Positions 54,242-64,000 of a DNA stretch of 64,000 nucleotides are shown piece after piece. The notes beneath the pieces were generated by a model. That model saw only the letters and a list, made by a program, of their open reading frames with translations, was not told the origin of the DNA and did no database searches. The first letter of the stretch is position 1. Every line of letters starts with the position of its first letter. Location: NCBI GenBank assembly GCA_012845835.1, contig JABAKD010000029.1, positions 4,490,000-4,553,999 on the forward strand, given 5' to 3'. The position numbers and the translations under genes were made by a program. The DNA is from Undaria pinnatifida. Its lineage: Eukaryota; Sar; Phaeophyceae; Laminariales; Alariaceae.

Positions 54242-55173
54242 GACAGCCCCACCGGAAACTGACCACCTTCAGTGGCCTTGCCGGCGTAGTCTGCATCCGC
54301 ATACGCAACCAGATCCAGTCCACTGCATCTCTGAAAAGTAAAGCCAAAATCACTCGTGAAAAAAACATACTCTAAAATGCCAACCGCCGTCTTCCAGTGT
54401 AACTCCCTGGGCGAGTTGGTGTACCTGGCTGCCGCTCTCACTGCGTTCGCAATATCCGGACGTGTCTGATTGGCAAGCCACGTCAAGAACCCTACCAGTT
54501 CGCGGAAATGCCAGTCGCCCTCGGGTTCAGTCGCATCGAACTCTTCGAGTTTACGGCCCTTTCCAAGCGGATTTCTCCTACCCGAACTAACGCCGAACTT
54601 CGAAGATGTGTTTTCAGCGAAAGCTTGCTGCGAGATCGTCAAAGTGCCAGCATCCCAATCTTTAGAACACCGGCAACCAGCATACCACCTTAGCTCGCCA
54701 CGGTTGTTAATCGGCACTAGGCGATCCGAGTCTTCGCAGAGTTGATCGTATTTAGCTTTTCGTCCTACTGCGAAGATGTCGTCTACATGAACTACTGTTA
54801 CTACGGAGACAGTTCCAGACTCGACCAAGCGCAAGACACACGCGTCTGCAAAACTCTGCTCAAACCCAAGACTCTTCATGTGCAATAGCAAGTGGTTGTG
54901 CCACGATCTCGACATTTGTTTCAAGCCGTAGAGACTGCGGTTCAAGCATACTACCTTACCAGACATCTCACCACAACCCCGGGGCAACCGCATAATAACA
55001 TCTTCGTCTAGGTGTGACTGACCAAAAGCCTGCTCTGCATCGAAATGACAAAGATCCAAATCCAACTCGCCAGCAATGGCACCCAACAAGAGGATGCAGG
55101 ACGCCGTAGGCATCGGGGCAAATGTCTCAAAGAAATCGACACCTACCCGATGCCCGCAACCCCTCGCTACCAA
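54190..55173 (-). CDS. Copia 2 reverse transcriptase (RVT_2)
   Basis: An open frame of about 327 codons. VGVDFFETFAPM near residue 10, LCHFDAEQAFGQSHLDEDVIMRLP (first catalytic Asp), SLYGLKQMSRSWH, then VVTVVHVDDIFAVG with an intact HVDD catalytic pair and GELRWYAG. The end LVGFLTWLANQTRPDIANAV is the connection to RNase H. The domain looks enzymatically complete apart from substitutions such as LRWYAG for LxxFLG. Its N-terminal extension (55497-55264, DLWIQAMEKE) is in a different frame. Confidence 0.88.
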   Translation of the reverse strand: MVARGCGHRVGVDFFETFAPMPTASCILLLGAIAGELDLDLCHFDAEQAFGQSHLDEDVIMRLPRGCGEMSGKVVCLNRSLYGLKQMSRSWHNHLLLHMKSLGFEQSFADACVLRLVESGTVSVVTVVHVDDIFAVGRKAKYDQLCEDSDRLVPINNRGELRWYAGCRCSKDWDAGTLTISQQAFAENTSSKFGVSSGRRNPLGKGRKLEEFDATEPEGDWHFRELVGFLTWLANQTRPDIANAVRAAARYTNSPRELHWKTAVGILEYVFFTSDFGFTFQRCSGLDLVAYADADYAGKATEGGQFPVGLSCAQGHACAGFRGLKSA

Positions 55174-55539
55174 CCTCGCCTTAGCCCTGGTTGCAAAACC
55201 AATCTCATTCGATTTCCAACCTTACACCCACTTCGCCGAAAGAACATTCAGGCCGTTTGGTTGCTAAATCGCACCGAAAGTACCCGCGTTCTCCAGGCCA
55301 CCATCTTCTTTCTCCATGGCCTGAATCCAGAGATCGGAATATTCGTCGGTGAGCGCTTCCGAGTACGAGCTCGGCGTCAAGAGCTTACTCACCGGGCGCG
55401 AGGGTAGGGGAGGGTTCTTGTGAGGTGGGGCTTGATGGTACAGTACATGACCAATACCCTCCCGCGCAGCCATCAAAGACAACAGTCCATGTTGCATACC
55501 CCCCTGATTGCGCGCGGTTTGCCCCCTGGTGCGTCTTAG

Positions 55540-56350
55540 TTAAGCTACGCCGTCATTTACAGTCTGCGGCCTGTCAATTCCTGCCTGGTTGCGAGCAGTT
55601 TGCGCCCGCGTGCGCCCCAGTTGTTGTGGCTCGCCACCATCACCAGCTCCTGAGAAGTAGTCCATCAGCCCTCGGGGGAGTTGATGACTAAGAGTCCGGT
55701 GCTGGTGCTGTTCCTGGTGTGACAGCGGCAACGACTGTGACTGCGTCAGCTTTGCCAGGCCTGGTAATGCCCTTGACGGCACCAGTAACGGCTGTGCCGG
55801 CCCCGGTGACGCCCTTGACGTCCACACCAGTGACGGCTGTGGCGACTCCGGTGACGCCCTTGACGAAAACGGTGACGGATGTGACGTCCCCGGTGACATC
55901 CTTGACGGCACCGGGACGGCACCGGTGACATGCCCGGTGACGGCTCCGGTGACGTCCTTGGCGGCACCGGTGCCGGCTCATACCATACCTCCCCGTCTTC
56001 CGGGGGCATCTGCGCCTCCGACAATCTCGGCCCAGGTGATGGGGTGTCCCTGCCCCATGCTGCAGGCAGCAACCCAGCAAAGGCTTCCCGCGGATGCTCC
56101 CAAGTAACATCGCGGGTGGACGACCGGCGGCCGGACACAAGCAACACCTTGCAACAGTCCCTCGGGTGGTTGCTGCAGCTGTTCAAGAAAAAGCACGCCT
56201 GTGCCTTCGGCTCAGATTTCAGCGCCCGCTTCACATGGTGAAAGCCAGGCTTGAGAAATGAGAGCAGTCGCGGGAACGGTGCTCTACCGTACAGCTTTTG
56301 GTAAGGCGACAACATGTCCGGTTTCTCGCTCACCCTCGCCGACAAGTTGA
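55540..56350 (-). pseudogene. Copia 2 polyprotein linker with expanded minisatellite
   Basis: The frame is open to 56411 and begins with the end of the integrase (LPLAGPLWAEACAHASDAINLS, MLSPYQKLYGRAPF). A Pro/Ser/Thr-rich tract then leads into the repeat at 55725-55975, where the product reads RQGRHRSRHSRH-type repeats in one frame. Confidence 0.65.
55725..55975 (-). repeat. Coding minisatellite GGTGACGCCCTTGACGGCACC in copia 2
   Basis: About eleven imperfect units of 18-30 bp alternating CCGGTGACG, CCTTGACGG and CACCGG. Length changes that are not always multiples of three shift the frame. Confidence 0.85.
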
Positions 56351-56355
56351 TGGCA

Positions 56356-57271
56356 TCACTCGCGTGCGCGCACGCTTCCGCCCACAGAGGCCCTGCCAGC
56401 GGCAGAGGCACGCCGCCGAACAGACGGGGAGCCGCCAGACGCCATCCTGGCCTCTAAGACTAGGGCAATCCTGCGCTCGACCACGCCGTCGTACTTCGGA
56501 GAGTCTACTGGCGTGTATTCTCGGCGGATGCGGTGGTGGTCCAGCAGCGTCATCAACTCACCCTTGCTGAATTCCGTACCGTTGTCTGAGCGCAGGCACT
56601 CCACAATGGATGGAGTGCCCTGTGCCCGAATGCCAGTAAGAAAACCAGCGAAAACAGCGGGCACGTCGGGCTTCTCCTTGAGGAAGTACATCCAAACCGA
56701 GAAAAATCGTCCACAATCATCATTAGGTAGTGTTGACCACCAGACGACGCGGGGCGCTTTCCGGACAGGTCTACAAACAGACACTCAAACGGTTTGGTCG
56801 AGCGCTGTTGGTAGATCTCGGGACAGGCATCCTCCTCCCCTTCGCTTCGGAACACTCAGCACGAGGGACCAACTCTCCTACCACTTCTACACCATGTTGA
56901 CGCGCCGTCTCGCGTAGAGTTTCAGCATGTGGGCTAGTGCAACGTGCAGATGGTTAATATCGATCCGTTGCTGCTTGCCAGAGACTAATACTGCGGTAGC
57001 CATGGGGGGGTCGGTTATCCTAGTTGCGGAGCAGTATGAACCAGCCTCTCTGCGCACGACCAAACACTCCCCCCAAGCATGTGAACCCCCTTGTGTCCAC
57101 GGTGACACGGCACTTTGACATCACAGCGTGCAATGAGAACAAGTTAAACTCGACTCCAGGCACGTATGCCACATTCGTCAGTCGTACATGCATGTCACCA
57201 CCCTGGCAGTGCATCAGCAGAGACAGCTTGCCAAAGCACTCGACGTCCATCATCATCATGTCACCTATCAC
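56356..57271 (-). pseudogene. Copia 2 integrase with zinc-binding region
   Basis: 57271-57020 ends the protease (NVAYVPGVEFNLFSLHAV). 57108-56887 has INHLHVALAHMLKLYARR, an HxxLaH pre-integrase block. 56855-56553 has FECLFVDLSGKRP and MMIVDDFSRFG. 56784-56356 has ECLRSDNGTEFSKGEL (second catalytic Asp in SDNGTEF), REYTPVDSPKYDGVVERRIAL (catalytic Glu) and the following helix. All three D,D,E residues can be found across frames. Confidence 0.88.
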
Positions 57272-57350
57272 TAACCTTTCCTTACCTACCGCAGGGGGCG
57301 CCCATCATCGTCATGTCACCCATCACTAACCTCTCCTTACCTACCGGAGG
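57258..57350 (-). repeat. Internal 50-bp duplication in the copia 2 protease
   Basis: CATGTCACC(T/C)ATCACTAACC followed by TTTCC/TCTCC-TTACCTACCG occurs at 57258 and again at 57311. It duplicates the GKERLVMGDMTMM segment and throws the protease C-terminus out of frame. Confidence 0.8.
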
Positions 57351-57467
57351 GGGCTTACAGTCAAACATCCCAGTGGGGTCCCCCGTGACGTGACACGAAG
57401 CACCAGAGTCGGCAACCCACTCATCTCTACCACTACCCCCAGAAAGGTCACGAGGCGTCTCCTTCAT
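57282..57467 (-). pseudogene. Copia 2 aspartic protease active-site region
   Basis: WVADSGASCHVTGD, an intact copia protease motif (Asp-Ser-Gly), followed by CKPPPVGKERLVMGD. Confidence 0.88.
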
Positions 57468-57488
57468 TTCGGAGGGGTATTGGATTGG

Positions 57489-58140
57489 TTAAGCAGTCTG
57501 CGCGGTCAGAACGTTTGGGTCGTCAGACGTGCTACTGCTATGCGTGGATTCCGCTGCCCCTTGAGAGTCATACGGGGAATAGACGGTCGAGCGGGTGCAT
57601 GGTGCTGCTGCGGCAACGTACTGCGGAGCATAGTTTGTCGGAGCGTAGCCACCAGCTCGATAGGGAAGGGGGGTTAATCGATGTAGCGTGCGCGCCGAAA
57701 TAACCCGAGCTAGGTGGGTAATTTTGCGCGACGTGTGCGTGTGCGTGCGCAGTGCATTGAGCGGCATAATGCCCCGGCTGCTGACACTTGAAGCATAACC
57801 GGGGAGCTACTGGGGTACCTCTACGTGGCGGTACCGATCCTGCCGGTGGCGGGCGTTTCGGTGGTAGCGCACCAGGCGGGGGTTGAACTGGTACGTATTC
57901 CATCGGGGGTACATCACCAGCATTCCCAAAAGGGGCCAACCTCGAGTCATCCCAACGCCACTGGCCATATACCGGATCTAAACGGTACGTTAGGCCCACT
58001 ACACCGCCACCACCACTTTGGTGCTGCCGCTGCTGCTGGTGGTGCGGCGGCTGCGGCTGCTGCTGCTGCTGCCGCCGTTGCTGCTGCTGTTGCGACTGCT
58101 GCTGTTTCTGATGTTTTTGTCTGTTTTTCTGTTTCCCTTT
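57489..58140 (-). pseudogene. Copia 2 Gag C-terminal part with Gln-rich tract and zinc knuckle
   Basis: The minus frame from about 58140 starts with a Gln/His-rich tract encoded by CAG repeats (58020-58100). It continues YRLDPVYGQWRWDDSRLAPF and a Pro-rich stretch and ends with LCFKCQQPGHYAAQC, a CX2CX4HX4C knuckle (57755-57800). The N-terminal Gag domain expected before this is absent because the 5' LTR homology starts directly at 58150, so about 0.7 kb of gag has been lost. Confidence 0.8.
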
Positions 58141-58149
58141 TAAGTCAAG

Positions 58150-58365
58150 TTGCTCCTAGCCAAGGCGCAGCGTGGAGTGCGCTCGTCAGGAAGAAAAGGC
58201 GGCTAAATAGGCAGTGTATTTCCACCATCCCGATATCGCGCTATCATGTGGCCAACCTATCACTGGAAACCCCTACAATACTCAGCCGTCATCATATCCG
58301 CATCATATCCAAGCATACAAACATCACCTTCCGGTTGAGCTCTGTAATGCGACGGTAATGCTGGT
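58150..58365 (-). repeat. 5' LTR of copia element 2
   Basis: In plus orientation it begins TGCTCCTAGCCAAGG. The outer edge is uncertain, and no target duplication could be matched. Confidence 0.7.
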
Positions 58366-58369
58366 GCGA

Positions 58370-61300
58370 GGTGGAGTGCAGGGTCCTCCGTCACAACAAT
58401 ACTCACGAACGGAAGCAAAAAAAGAGGCTGCGATAACCCTCCCCCCTGCTTTTTTTTCGAGTTCCATCCTGCTAACCAAGAATCTCCGCATTTGTAGCGG
58501 CGATGCACAACGACCGTGCGAGCAACACTTGTTGGCAAAAAGCCTCACCTGCAGCTAAGGTCGGCGGGCCGAGCCTTCCCCACGGTGGGATTGTCACCGG
58601 CTTAACCATTTTCCAACTCCTAAACTATCTCGCCAAAATTTCAAGTATTCTCCCCATATCGGGAGTGAGGTGCGAAAAAAAGCGTTTCAAGTTCCTACGA
58701 GTACAGACTTGTTCAAGTTAAACGCCGGAAAAGTCTCCCCGCGAATGCAGCTCGCAAATAACTAGTCAAATAGTGAATATTTGGTATCATACTGACCCCC
58801 ATGCCCATTGAAAGAGGGTGACATGGCCAGTTTTTTTTATAACAGCCCCGGGCTGTCTCTAGGAGCGAAACTCGTATCCACCAATGACAGGCCTTCAAAT
58901 TATTCAATAATAGTCAGACTTTTTCAAAGCAGAGTGAAAAAAAGCATTTCGCCACATTTTGCACGAGCGTTTTGAGCACCTGTGGCGCTCTACCCGCAAG
59001 AAAAGAAAATTAGGGCCAAACTATGTCAAAATACAGATCTGGAACCACCTCTACCACTGTAATATTTTGTGCACGATATTCCACAGTTCAACGCACCACC
59101 CTGCGATGGGGCCTTGGGTACTCTCGCTACAGTGTTGCAAAGCGGCAGCAGTTTTGGTGACCTGCAAGCACCGCGACAGTGTCGCTGAAGTTTGAAAATG
59201 TCGTTCCAGCTTGTTGGATTTTCTCCTTTCTCATACTGCGGCCAAGTTATTTTTTACTGCTGAACCGATGATCAGTGCCAGGTCGTACGTACGTGCAATT
59301 TTATTTTTTAAAACGTTTGTTCTGTGATCTAGCGCTACAACACTACCTACCAGGTAACGTGTTTTTTTGTCCACTTCTCGTTGTTTTTATAGGCGCGCGT
59401 TTCCAGCGATTGCGGCGTCGGCTACGTAAACCACGAAGTTCACCACCCTGGAATACCTTCCCTCCCTGTATACTCGAGCACACGGCGAATCTTAGGCGAT
59501 TTCATCAACATTTACCACCCCGACTGTGACGATGAAAAACTTGTAAACTGGCGGCGCGACTGCTGGGACCATACGAGGCAACTGCCCAAACGAAACACGA
59601 CATGGTGATGGTGCACCGGATTTCTCCACTTCTAACAAGACAAGGGCCACGCCAGCTGCAGATAAGACCATATCATGCCTTGGTGGGATTCCCACGAGCG
59701 TGGTGTGCCATTTGAAGGCTTCAGTGGGGAGAACGGCGCCGGTGAAAGAGTACAGAACTCTGAATGACCCAGTGCGGGGATGTTTTCGACAAAACCCCGG
59801 TTTTAAGAATATTTGGCGTTATAGGCTGTATCACATCGTTTGGTGGGCAGAGCAACACAGGTGGTTGGAGGCACTCCAAGGCATGCCTGTAGGATTTCTC
59901 GCGAAAAAAAAAAAATGTCTGACCTGCGTATGTTCAATATTAAAACAGAATATAGCAAAACAACTGGATCCTACACTAAAACCAATTCATTTTAAGGAAA
60001 CAACGCAGTTTGCTTATTGTTACGCACTAAAGTCCAAATGTCCACGCCGTTTCGAGAGATAGACCCTGACAGTTTGCACACGGGTTCTACATGTCCATAC
60101 CGAGGCCTCTGACCTCCGTTTTTTTTTTTTTCCGCCGAACTTGTTTGGCGTGACGTGGTCAAAATTGCCAAAAAAAAATTAACAGACGAAAACTCATGCA
60201 ACAGAGAAAAAAAATTAAAAGTGAGAACTTCGCAACGGCTTTACATAAGACGTGTGCAAAAGATTGCGGTCTGAATCGAAAAAACGGTGTAGACATTCGC
60301 CGTGGAATACAAATCCTCCCTTTAACTTGAACCAGCCTGTATCGTTACGTATTACCGTGGTCAGGGAGGCACAAAAACAAAATTATCTTTCGCGTACATT
60401 GTTGTTTAATAGGCGGCCGCTAAAATAAAGTTGAACGAAAAAATTGTCATTCCTCGATTTGCACAAAACCACAACGCTCCGATTGGTGTTACCCTTTGAT
60501 ATTTCTAGGAATATGGCTCCGATGGTGATGGATATTTTAGTCTCCTTAGTTTGCTTGAGTTACAGAATATTATTCGAGCACCCGCTGCATCCGAGCGGCA
60601 TAAGACCTCCCGAGACCACAGGACGGTCCCACGCCCCCCCTCCCCCCCCACACCCCCCCCCGCACAGCATCCCTCGAGATCCCCGGCGAAAGAAAAGGCA
60701 TCGGCCCCGAACTCGATGAGCATGGGGCGTCAAAATGTTTTTCTGCACGGGATGGTCTTTGAACCTTCCCCGGGATGTGTTTTTTTTCAAAAGTGCAGGA
60801 GACATCGTTTTTCTTCGTCTTGGTCGGCATGGTCCACTGTTTTGGTTTTCACCAATATGAGGGCGTTTTTTTCAGAGGGTGCCATCGAATCATCCCCTCC
60901 AAGTTCTGGTCAGCGGCAGAGCTGCCGCTTCGCCGCCGACATCTTGGGTGCTCGAGCCCCACCATGCGATAATTTATTCTACATTTTTTATCTGAAAGTA
61001 TACTAAAGTAAAAGCACTACGCTTGTTTTTCGCGTCTCAACAGTATATACCAGGTACCAGGTATCAAGTGCCTGATACCAGGTATATCATTTTATGTTAG
61101 AAACCACACGATTTGAGTGCAAATTGAAACACAAACGGTTACAGGTTTTGACCGTGTACCCGTGAGCGGGATGGGTGGGTGGGTGGCCGCTTTTCGCACG
61201 AGCGGCGGGCGTATATCAGCCTCACTGGTGTAGCAGCGGCGTACCACTAGTCCTATCACAATCCCAGGTGTTTTTGTCGCCATATCGGGAGTGCGGTGCT

Positions 61301-61444
61301 AAAAAGCTTATCTATCGGCGGTCCACGCACTCGACACACACATGTATATTCAGGCGATGGTGACATATAGAGCTACTCCCTAGCCTACACAGTAGCACTT
61401 GTACCAGGCATGTGTAGCCAACGAAGAAAAGTGCACTTTCGAAG
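58370..61444. other. No supported gene
   Basis: Short frames only. Notable are homopolymer runs (59910, 60120 and 60165), a C-rich run at 60630-60665, and a 30-bp direct repeat CCATATCGGGAGTG.GGTGC.AAAAA at 58655 and 61281. There is also an inverted pair ACCAGGTATCA/TGATACCAGGT around 61050-61080. Confidence 0.45.
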
Positions 61445-61449
61445 ACTAA

Positions 61450-61488
61450 GGGCCGCCCTTATCGGAGATGAGAATTTCCTAAATTTCC
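61450..61488 (+). repeat. Left terminal inverted repeat of the 876-bp element
   Basis: 19-bp outer TIR plus the 15-bp inner inverted block. Confidence 0.78.
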
Positions 61489-62275
61489 TCTGTTTTTTCC
61501 AGAATTTCCATGGAAAAACGTCTGCATTGTTATCGAGCGCGGGGTTGTTTGTCTTTTTTTCCTTGATTTTTGAAAGTCGAGCCATAAAGCAAGACCGGCA
61601 CCACCCACACCAGCAGTCACGCGCGTCGTCACACAGCAAGCGTGAGCGAACATCCCCGAAGACCGCAGAGGAAAGCACCCAGGCCAAGTAAATTCGTGCA
61701 ATCCGGCGACAGCAGCCCCTGGTGTCAGCAACATGCCGAGCACGACGACGACACCAGCTATAGCCTTCTTCATGTTTCTGTGCCTCGTGTCTGGATAGTT
61801 GGTAAGGCCGAATCGCTGCTTCGTCCGACTCGAGGATGAGGCCTCCGGAGGCCCCGGCCGCTTTCTTCCATCTGCCATAATGCTGGACCACCCTGGTCAA
61901 CGTTTGAAGCTACCCAATGGTCCCAGCGTTGAGCCACGGCGCTTGTCGGAGCACTGCCTTCGAAATATGGAAATTGACGGCAGGATTTCCTACTTGTGAT
62001 TATTAAATTTTCCATATTTTGTGGGGCTGCAGGATTTCACAAATTACGGCAGAACGCCTCCGTATTGGGACAGCTTACGCTATACCTACAATGGGACTCG
62101 AAGGGTGCGCCAGCTAGCGTTGGGCTGCGAAAGCAACTGCGTTAAATCGACACACGACGCGTATGAAAATACGCGGAAGTGTGGTGAGCTAAAGCTTTAT
62201 TTTTCCCCATCCGCCGGAGGATAAAAAAAAAAAAAAAAAAAGCCTCCGTATATTTAAGACACATTTCACAAATAT

Positions 62276-62325
62276 GGAAATTTAGGAAATGTAATACAAA
62301 AAAAGGTCTCCGATAAGAACGGCCC
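62276..62325 (-). repeat. Right terminal inverted repeat of the 876-bp element
   Basis: Contains the inverse of the inner block, a (T)7-type spacer on the minus strand and the inverse of the outer TIR. Confidence 0.78.
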
Positions 62326-62397
62326 TAAGAATCTCGCAAGCTTCGTAGCAAAGAACGTGTAGGTTAGTAGGGAGTATTGCATAACAACACCGAGCCA

Positions 62398-62605
62398 TCC
62401 CACGCTAGGGGTGCAGCAGATTCTAAGATTTTTCTGAGCTCCTAACACGATAAGTTCGATACCTCGCCCCATACATGACTTCGAAAGCATTTGGTTCGCG
62501 CAACCCGACCGACATTGCTATGCGCTAGTCCTAACAACAACCATTGTACTCGTAAAATTGTCACGCTAACCGGTAGTGCGACACTTGAGAAGAGCTCAAC
62601 AATCA
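62398..62605 (+). repeat. Dispersed repeat, copy 2 of 2
   Basis: Counterpart of 49041-49233, about 70-75 percent identical by eye. It starts about 70 bp after the DNA element. Confidence 0.75.
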
Positions 62606-62974
62606 ACCGTCACATTATCCACATTATCAGAACCACTAGTTGACCCGACAACTGCAACCCCTAGCGTTAGTACCGTGACATGTAACATGACTCCACCACA
62701 CACCTGGAGTTGACAAATCATGGCCTTTTTGGCGTTGACCACGAGCGCCGCCCTCTCCAGCACATTTCGCAAGATCTGACAATCCAAGTAAAATGAAACG
62801 CCCACAGCGCAGGGGAGGGTGGGGGGCGGGGGGTTGTACTCATGATCATGCATGGCCACATAGACCGTCCATGGAGGCTTCCATTGAGGAGCTTCCAATA
62901 TGGCACTCCCATGGTGCTCTCATAGTGGTTTCATGGTCGACCAAGGCTAGCTAGACGGTAGTGACCCTCGCAGG
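62606..62974. other. No supported gene
   Basis: It includes a further CCATGGAGGCTTCCAT-type palindrome patch at 62870-62930 and a G-rich run at 62813-62832. Confidence 0.4.
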
Positions 62975-64000
62975 TGGGGGGCGTAATCATTTGTCGCTTG
63001 CCTTGGTTATTTGACCATTGAACACGCATCCCTTTCGAGTATGGAGCACCGTTCCTACTCCTAATAGAGACACCTCCGACATTTGGGCGCTCATTACGCT
63101 TTCTACTACATAGAAACTGTTCGCTCATCCTATCCCTGTCCTGTTTCGCCGTCTGCGGCCACAACCTATCTCCTAGCATAGCGATATTTTCTCGCTACTC
63201 TCTAGTCTACCAATCTCTTCCATGTCACATCCGTCTAATTTCCTCATCTCCTCTAAGGCATCCCGTTCCACCTTGTAAACTTCAAATTCTCCACCTATGT
63301 GAGTCCTACTCTATTATTGGGCCACATGGGCACATATTTGTGGCGACGTCCTCCTCCTCCCGACTTCTGGTATACCTCCTTCTTCTTTCTGGTAGGTCCA
63401 GGTCCCCTACACGAAATCGCAGTTTCAGCTTTTTCGCGTAGTCCATTGGGCCGTGCAGATACCTTTTCATTCAAGCATCTCCGTCAACCCTCCGTATATC
63501 TCTAAGTGCTTCTCCTCTTCCACCTATTTCTTAGCGTTTGCCTTTCTCTTTCTTCTATTATTTATTTTACTTCTGTCTTGTACCCGCCAAACTTCTCTGT
63601 AGACAGTATCTCTTCTTGGTCTCCCCCTATATCCTTGCATATTTCCTCGAATACGTTATCCTATCTTAACCCAGCTTGCCCTTTTGTTACTTTCTCCCAT
63701 ACAGCATTATCAACTATGGCTGGCAACCTCTTTTCTGGCATAATCTTCAATTTATATTGCCATTTCAAATTTCTCGTCTCTATTGGTTTCACGTGGGTAT
63801 ATTCCTGATTCTGCTCTCAACACTGTGTTACTCGTCGTCCTTGAGCATCCTAGTATATTTTTAGCTGCTGTCATCTGCATTGTTCCCAGTTGTTTTACAA
63901 CTTCGCGTTCCTTTGCCATACTTCTCCTGCATACTCTAACTTTGATACGATCACATTCATCGGAATACATACATGAACTAATAGTGGTGTCAAGGTGCGG
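62975..64000 (-). mobile_element. LINE 3' part (RT C-terminus and downstream region), runs off the window end
   Basis: Minus strand. The frame 63970-63752 reads TAAKNILGCSRTTSNTVLRAESGIYPRETNRD, a post-RT block common in LINE proteins (ILG-S-x-x-T-x-x-x-x-L-x-x-E-x-G). After a frameshift comes LKWQYKLKIMPEKRLPAIVD... (about 63770-63545) with one TAG. Further down (63300-63050) is EVYKVERDALEEMRKLDGCD, resembling the C-terminal segment next to the CCHC-like tail of algal/plant LINEs, again with stops. The 3' untranslated end matches the fragment at 51703-51772. It is a different family from the LINE at 37.6-40.5 kb. Confidence 0.82.

Larger units (their letters stand above)
52425..58365 (-). 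mobile_element. Ty1/copia retrotransposon 2, decayed
   Basis: About 5.9 kb on the minus strand. Gag with a zinc knuckle is at 58140-57490, protease at 57467-57282, pre-integrase and integrase at 57271-56356, a repeat-expanded linker at 56350-55540, RT at 55497-54190 and RNase H at 54241-53852. Terminal homologous segments lie at 52425-52640 and 58150-58365. It differs in sequence from copia element 1 (different LTRs and Gag). Frameshifts separate the domains, but most catalytic residues remain. A long 3' untranslated stretch (53850-52645) contains a tandem duplication. Confidence 0.9.
61447..62328. mobile_element. 876-bp DNA transposon or MITE with PIF/Harbinger-style ends
   Basis: The element 61450-62325 is bounded by TAA on both sides (61447-61449 and 62326-62328). 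Its ends are inverted: GGGCCGCCCTTATCGGAGA at the left and, on the opposite strand at the right, GGGCCGTTCTTATCGGAGA (17 of 19 match). A second inverted pair, ATTTCCTAAATTTCC (61474-61488 and 62276-62290), lies just inside. A 3-bp TWA target and GGG/GGC-starting termini are established features of the PIF/Harbinger superfamily. A minus frame from ATG at 61878 (MADGRKRPGPPEASSSSR...) covers about 140 residues but shows no transposase DDE or Myb motif. The element is therefore probably non-autonomous. Confidence 0.78.

Overview
This window is a repeat-rich stretch of a eukaryotic nuclear genome. Coding density is very low. The longest intact ORF without an obvious transposon origin is 427 codons. 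Several minus-strand genes can be assembled only through GT-AG introns with matching phase. The rest is dominated by decayed retrotransposons, minisatellites, trinucleotide runs and TTAGGG-like interstitial tracts. The overall style (CTG/GGT runs, 0.1-1.7 kb introns filled with repeats, Ty1/copia plus Ty3/gypsy plus LINEs) would fit a brown alga or another stramenopile. That assignment is inference and no marker gene here fixes it.

Layout. 1-3.77 kb: a Ty3/gypsy remnant on the plus strand with a protease-like frame and a broken integrase but no reverse transcriptase. A complete 374-bp miniature LTR element (TRIM type, 85-bp LTRs, 4-bp target duplication) sits inside the integrase. 3.8-6.2 kb: simple and minisatellite repeats. 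9.36-11.15 kb: a minus-strand, at least three-exon gene for a zinc-finger-like protein with acidic and basic tails and a TATA box upstream. 13.4-14.8 kb: 3' exons of an unknown minus-strand gene. Its first visible exon and upstream DNA are amplified as three tandem ~1.45-kb copies up to 18.7 kb. 18.9-25.4 kb: CCATGG-palindrome clusters, a diverged duplicated coding block, and a frameshifted gene for a secreted or membrane-type protein. 26.86-28.14 kb: an intact Ser/Glu-rich 427-aa ORF of unknown function.

30.2-31.07 kb: a 0.23-kb tandem duplication followed by a damaged NADAR (YbiA/DUF1768) domain exon. 31.2-36.96 kb: a near full-length but decayed Ty1/copia element (minus) with LTRs and an imperfect 5-bp target duplication. 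37.1-40.5 kb: a minus-strand LINE (endonuclease plus reverse transcriptase) with a tandem repeat pair at its 3' side. 41.5-42.6 kb: CTA/CTG arrays and a 64-bp hairpin-bearing tandem repeat. 46.2-50.6 kb: three phase-compatible minus-strand exons of a lysine/serine/acid-rich, probably nuclear protein. Its introns are packed with minisatellites, a dispersed repeat and telomere-like DNA. 51-52 kb: CCTT and CCCTA runs and a short LINE tail. 52.4-58.4 kb: a second Ty1/copia element (minus) with a minisatellite expanded inside its polyprotein. 61.45-62.33 kb: an 876-bp element with PIF/Harbinger-style inverted termini and a TAA target duplication. 63-64 kb: the 3' part of another LINE (minus), running off the window.

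No rRNA, complete tRNA, CRISPR array or operon was found. Little of the DNA appears to work as a pathway. The biology is mostly transposon invasion, nesting and decay around a few spliced host genes and one damaged ADP-ribose-related gene.
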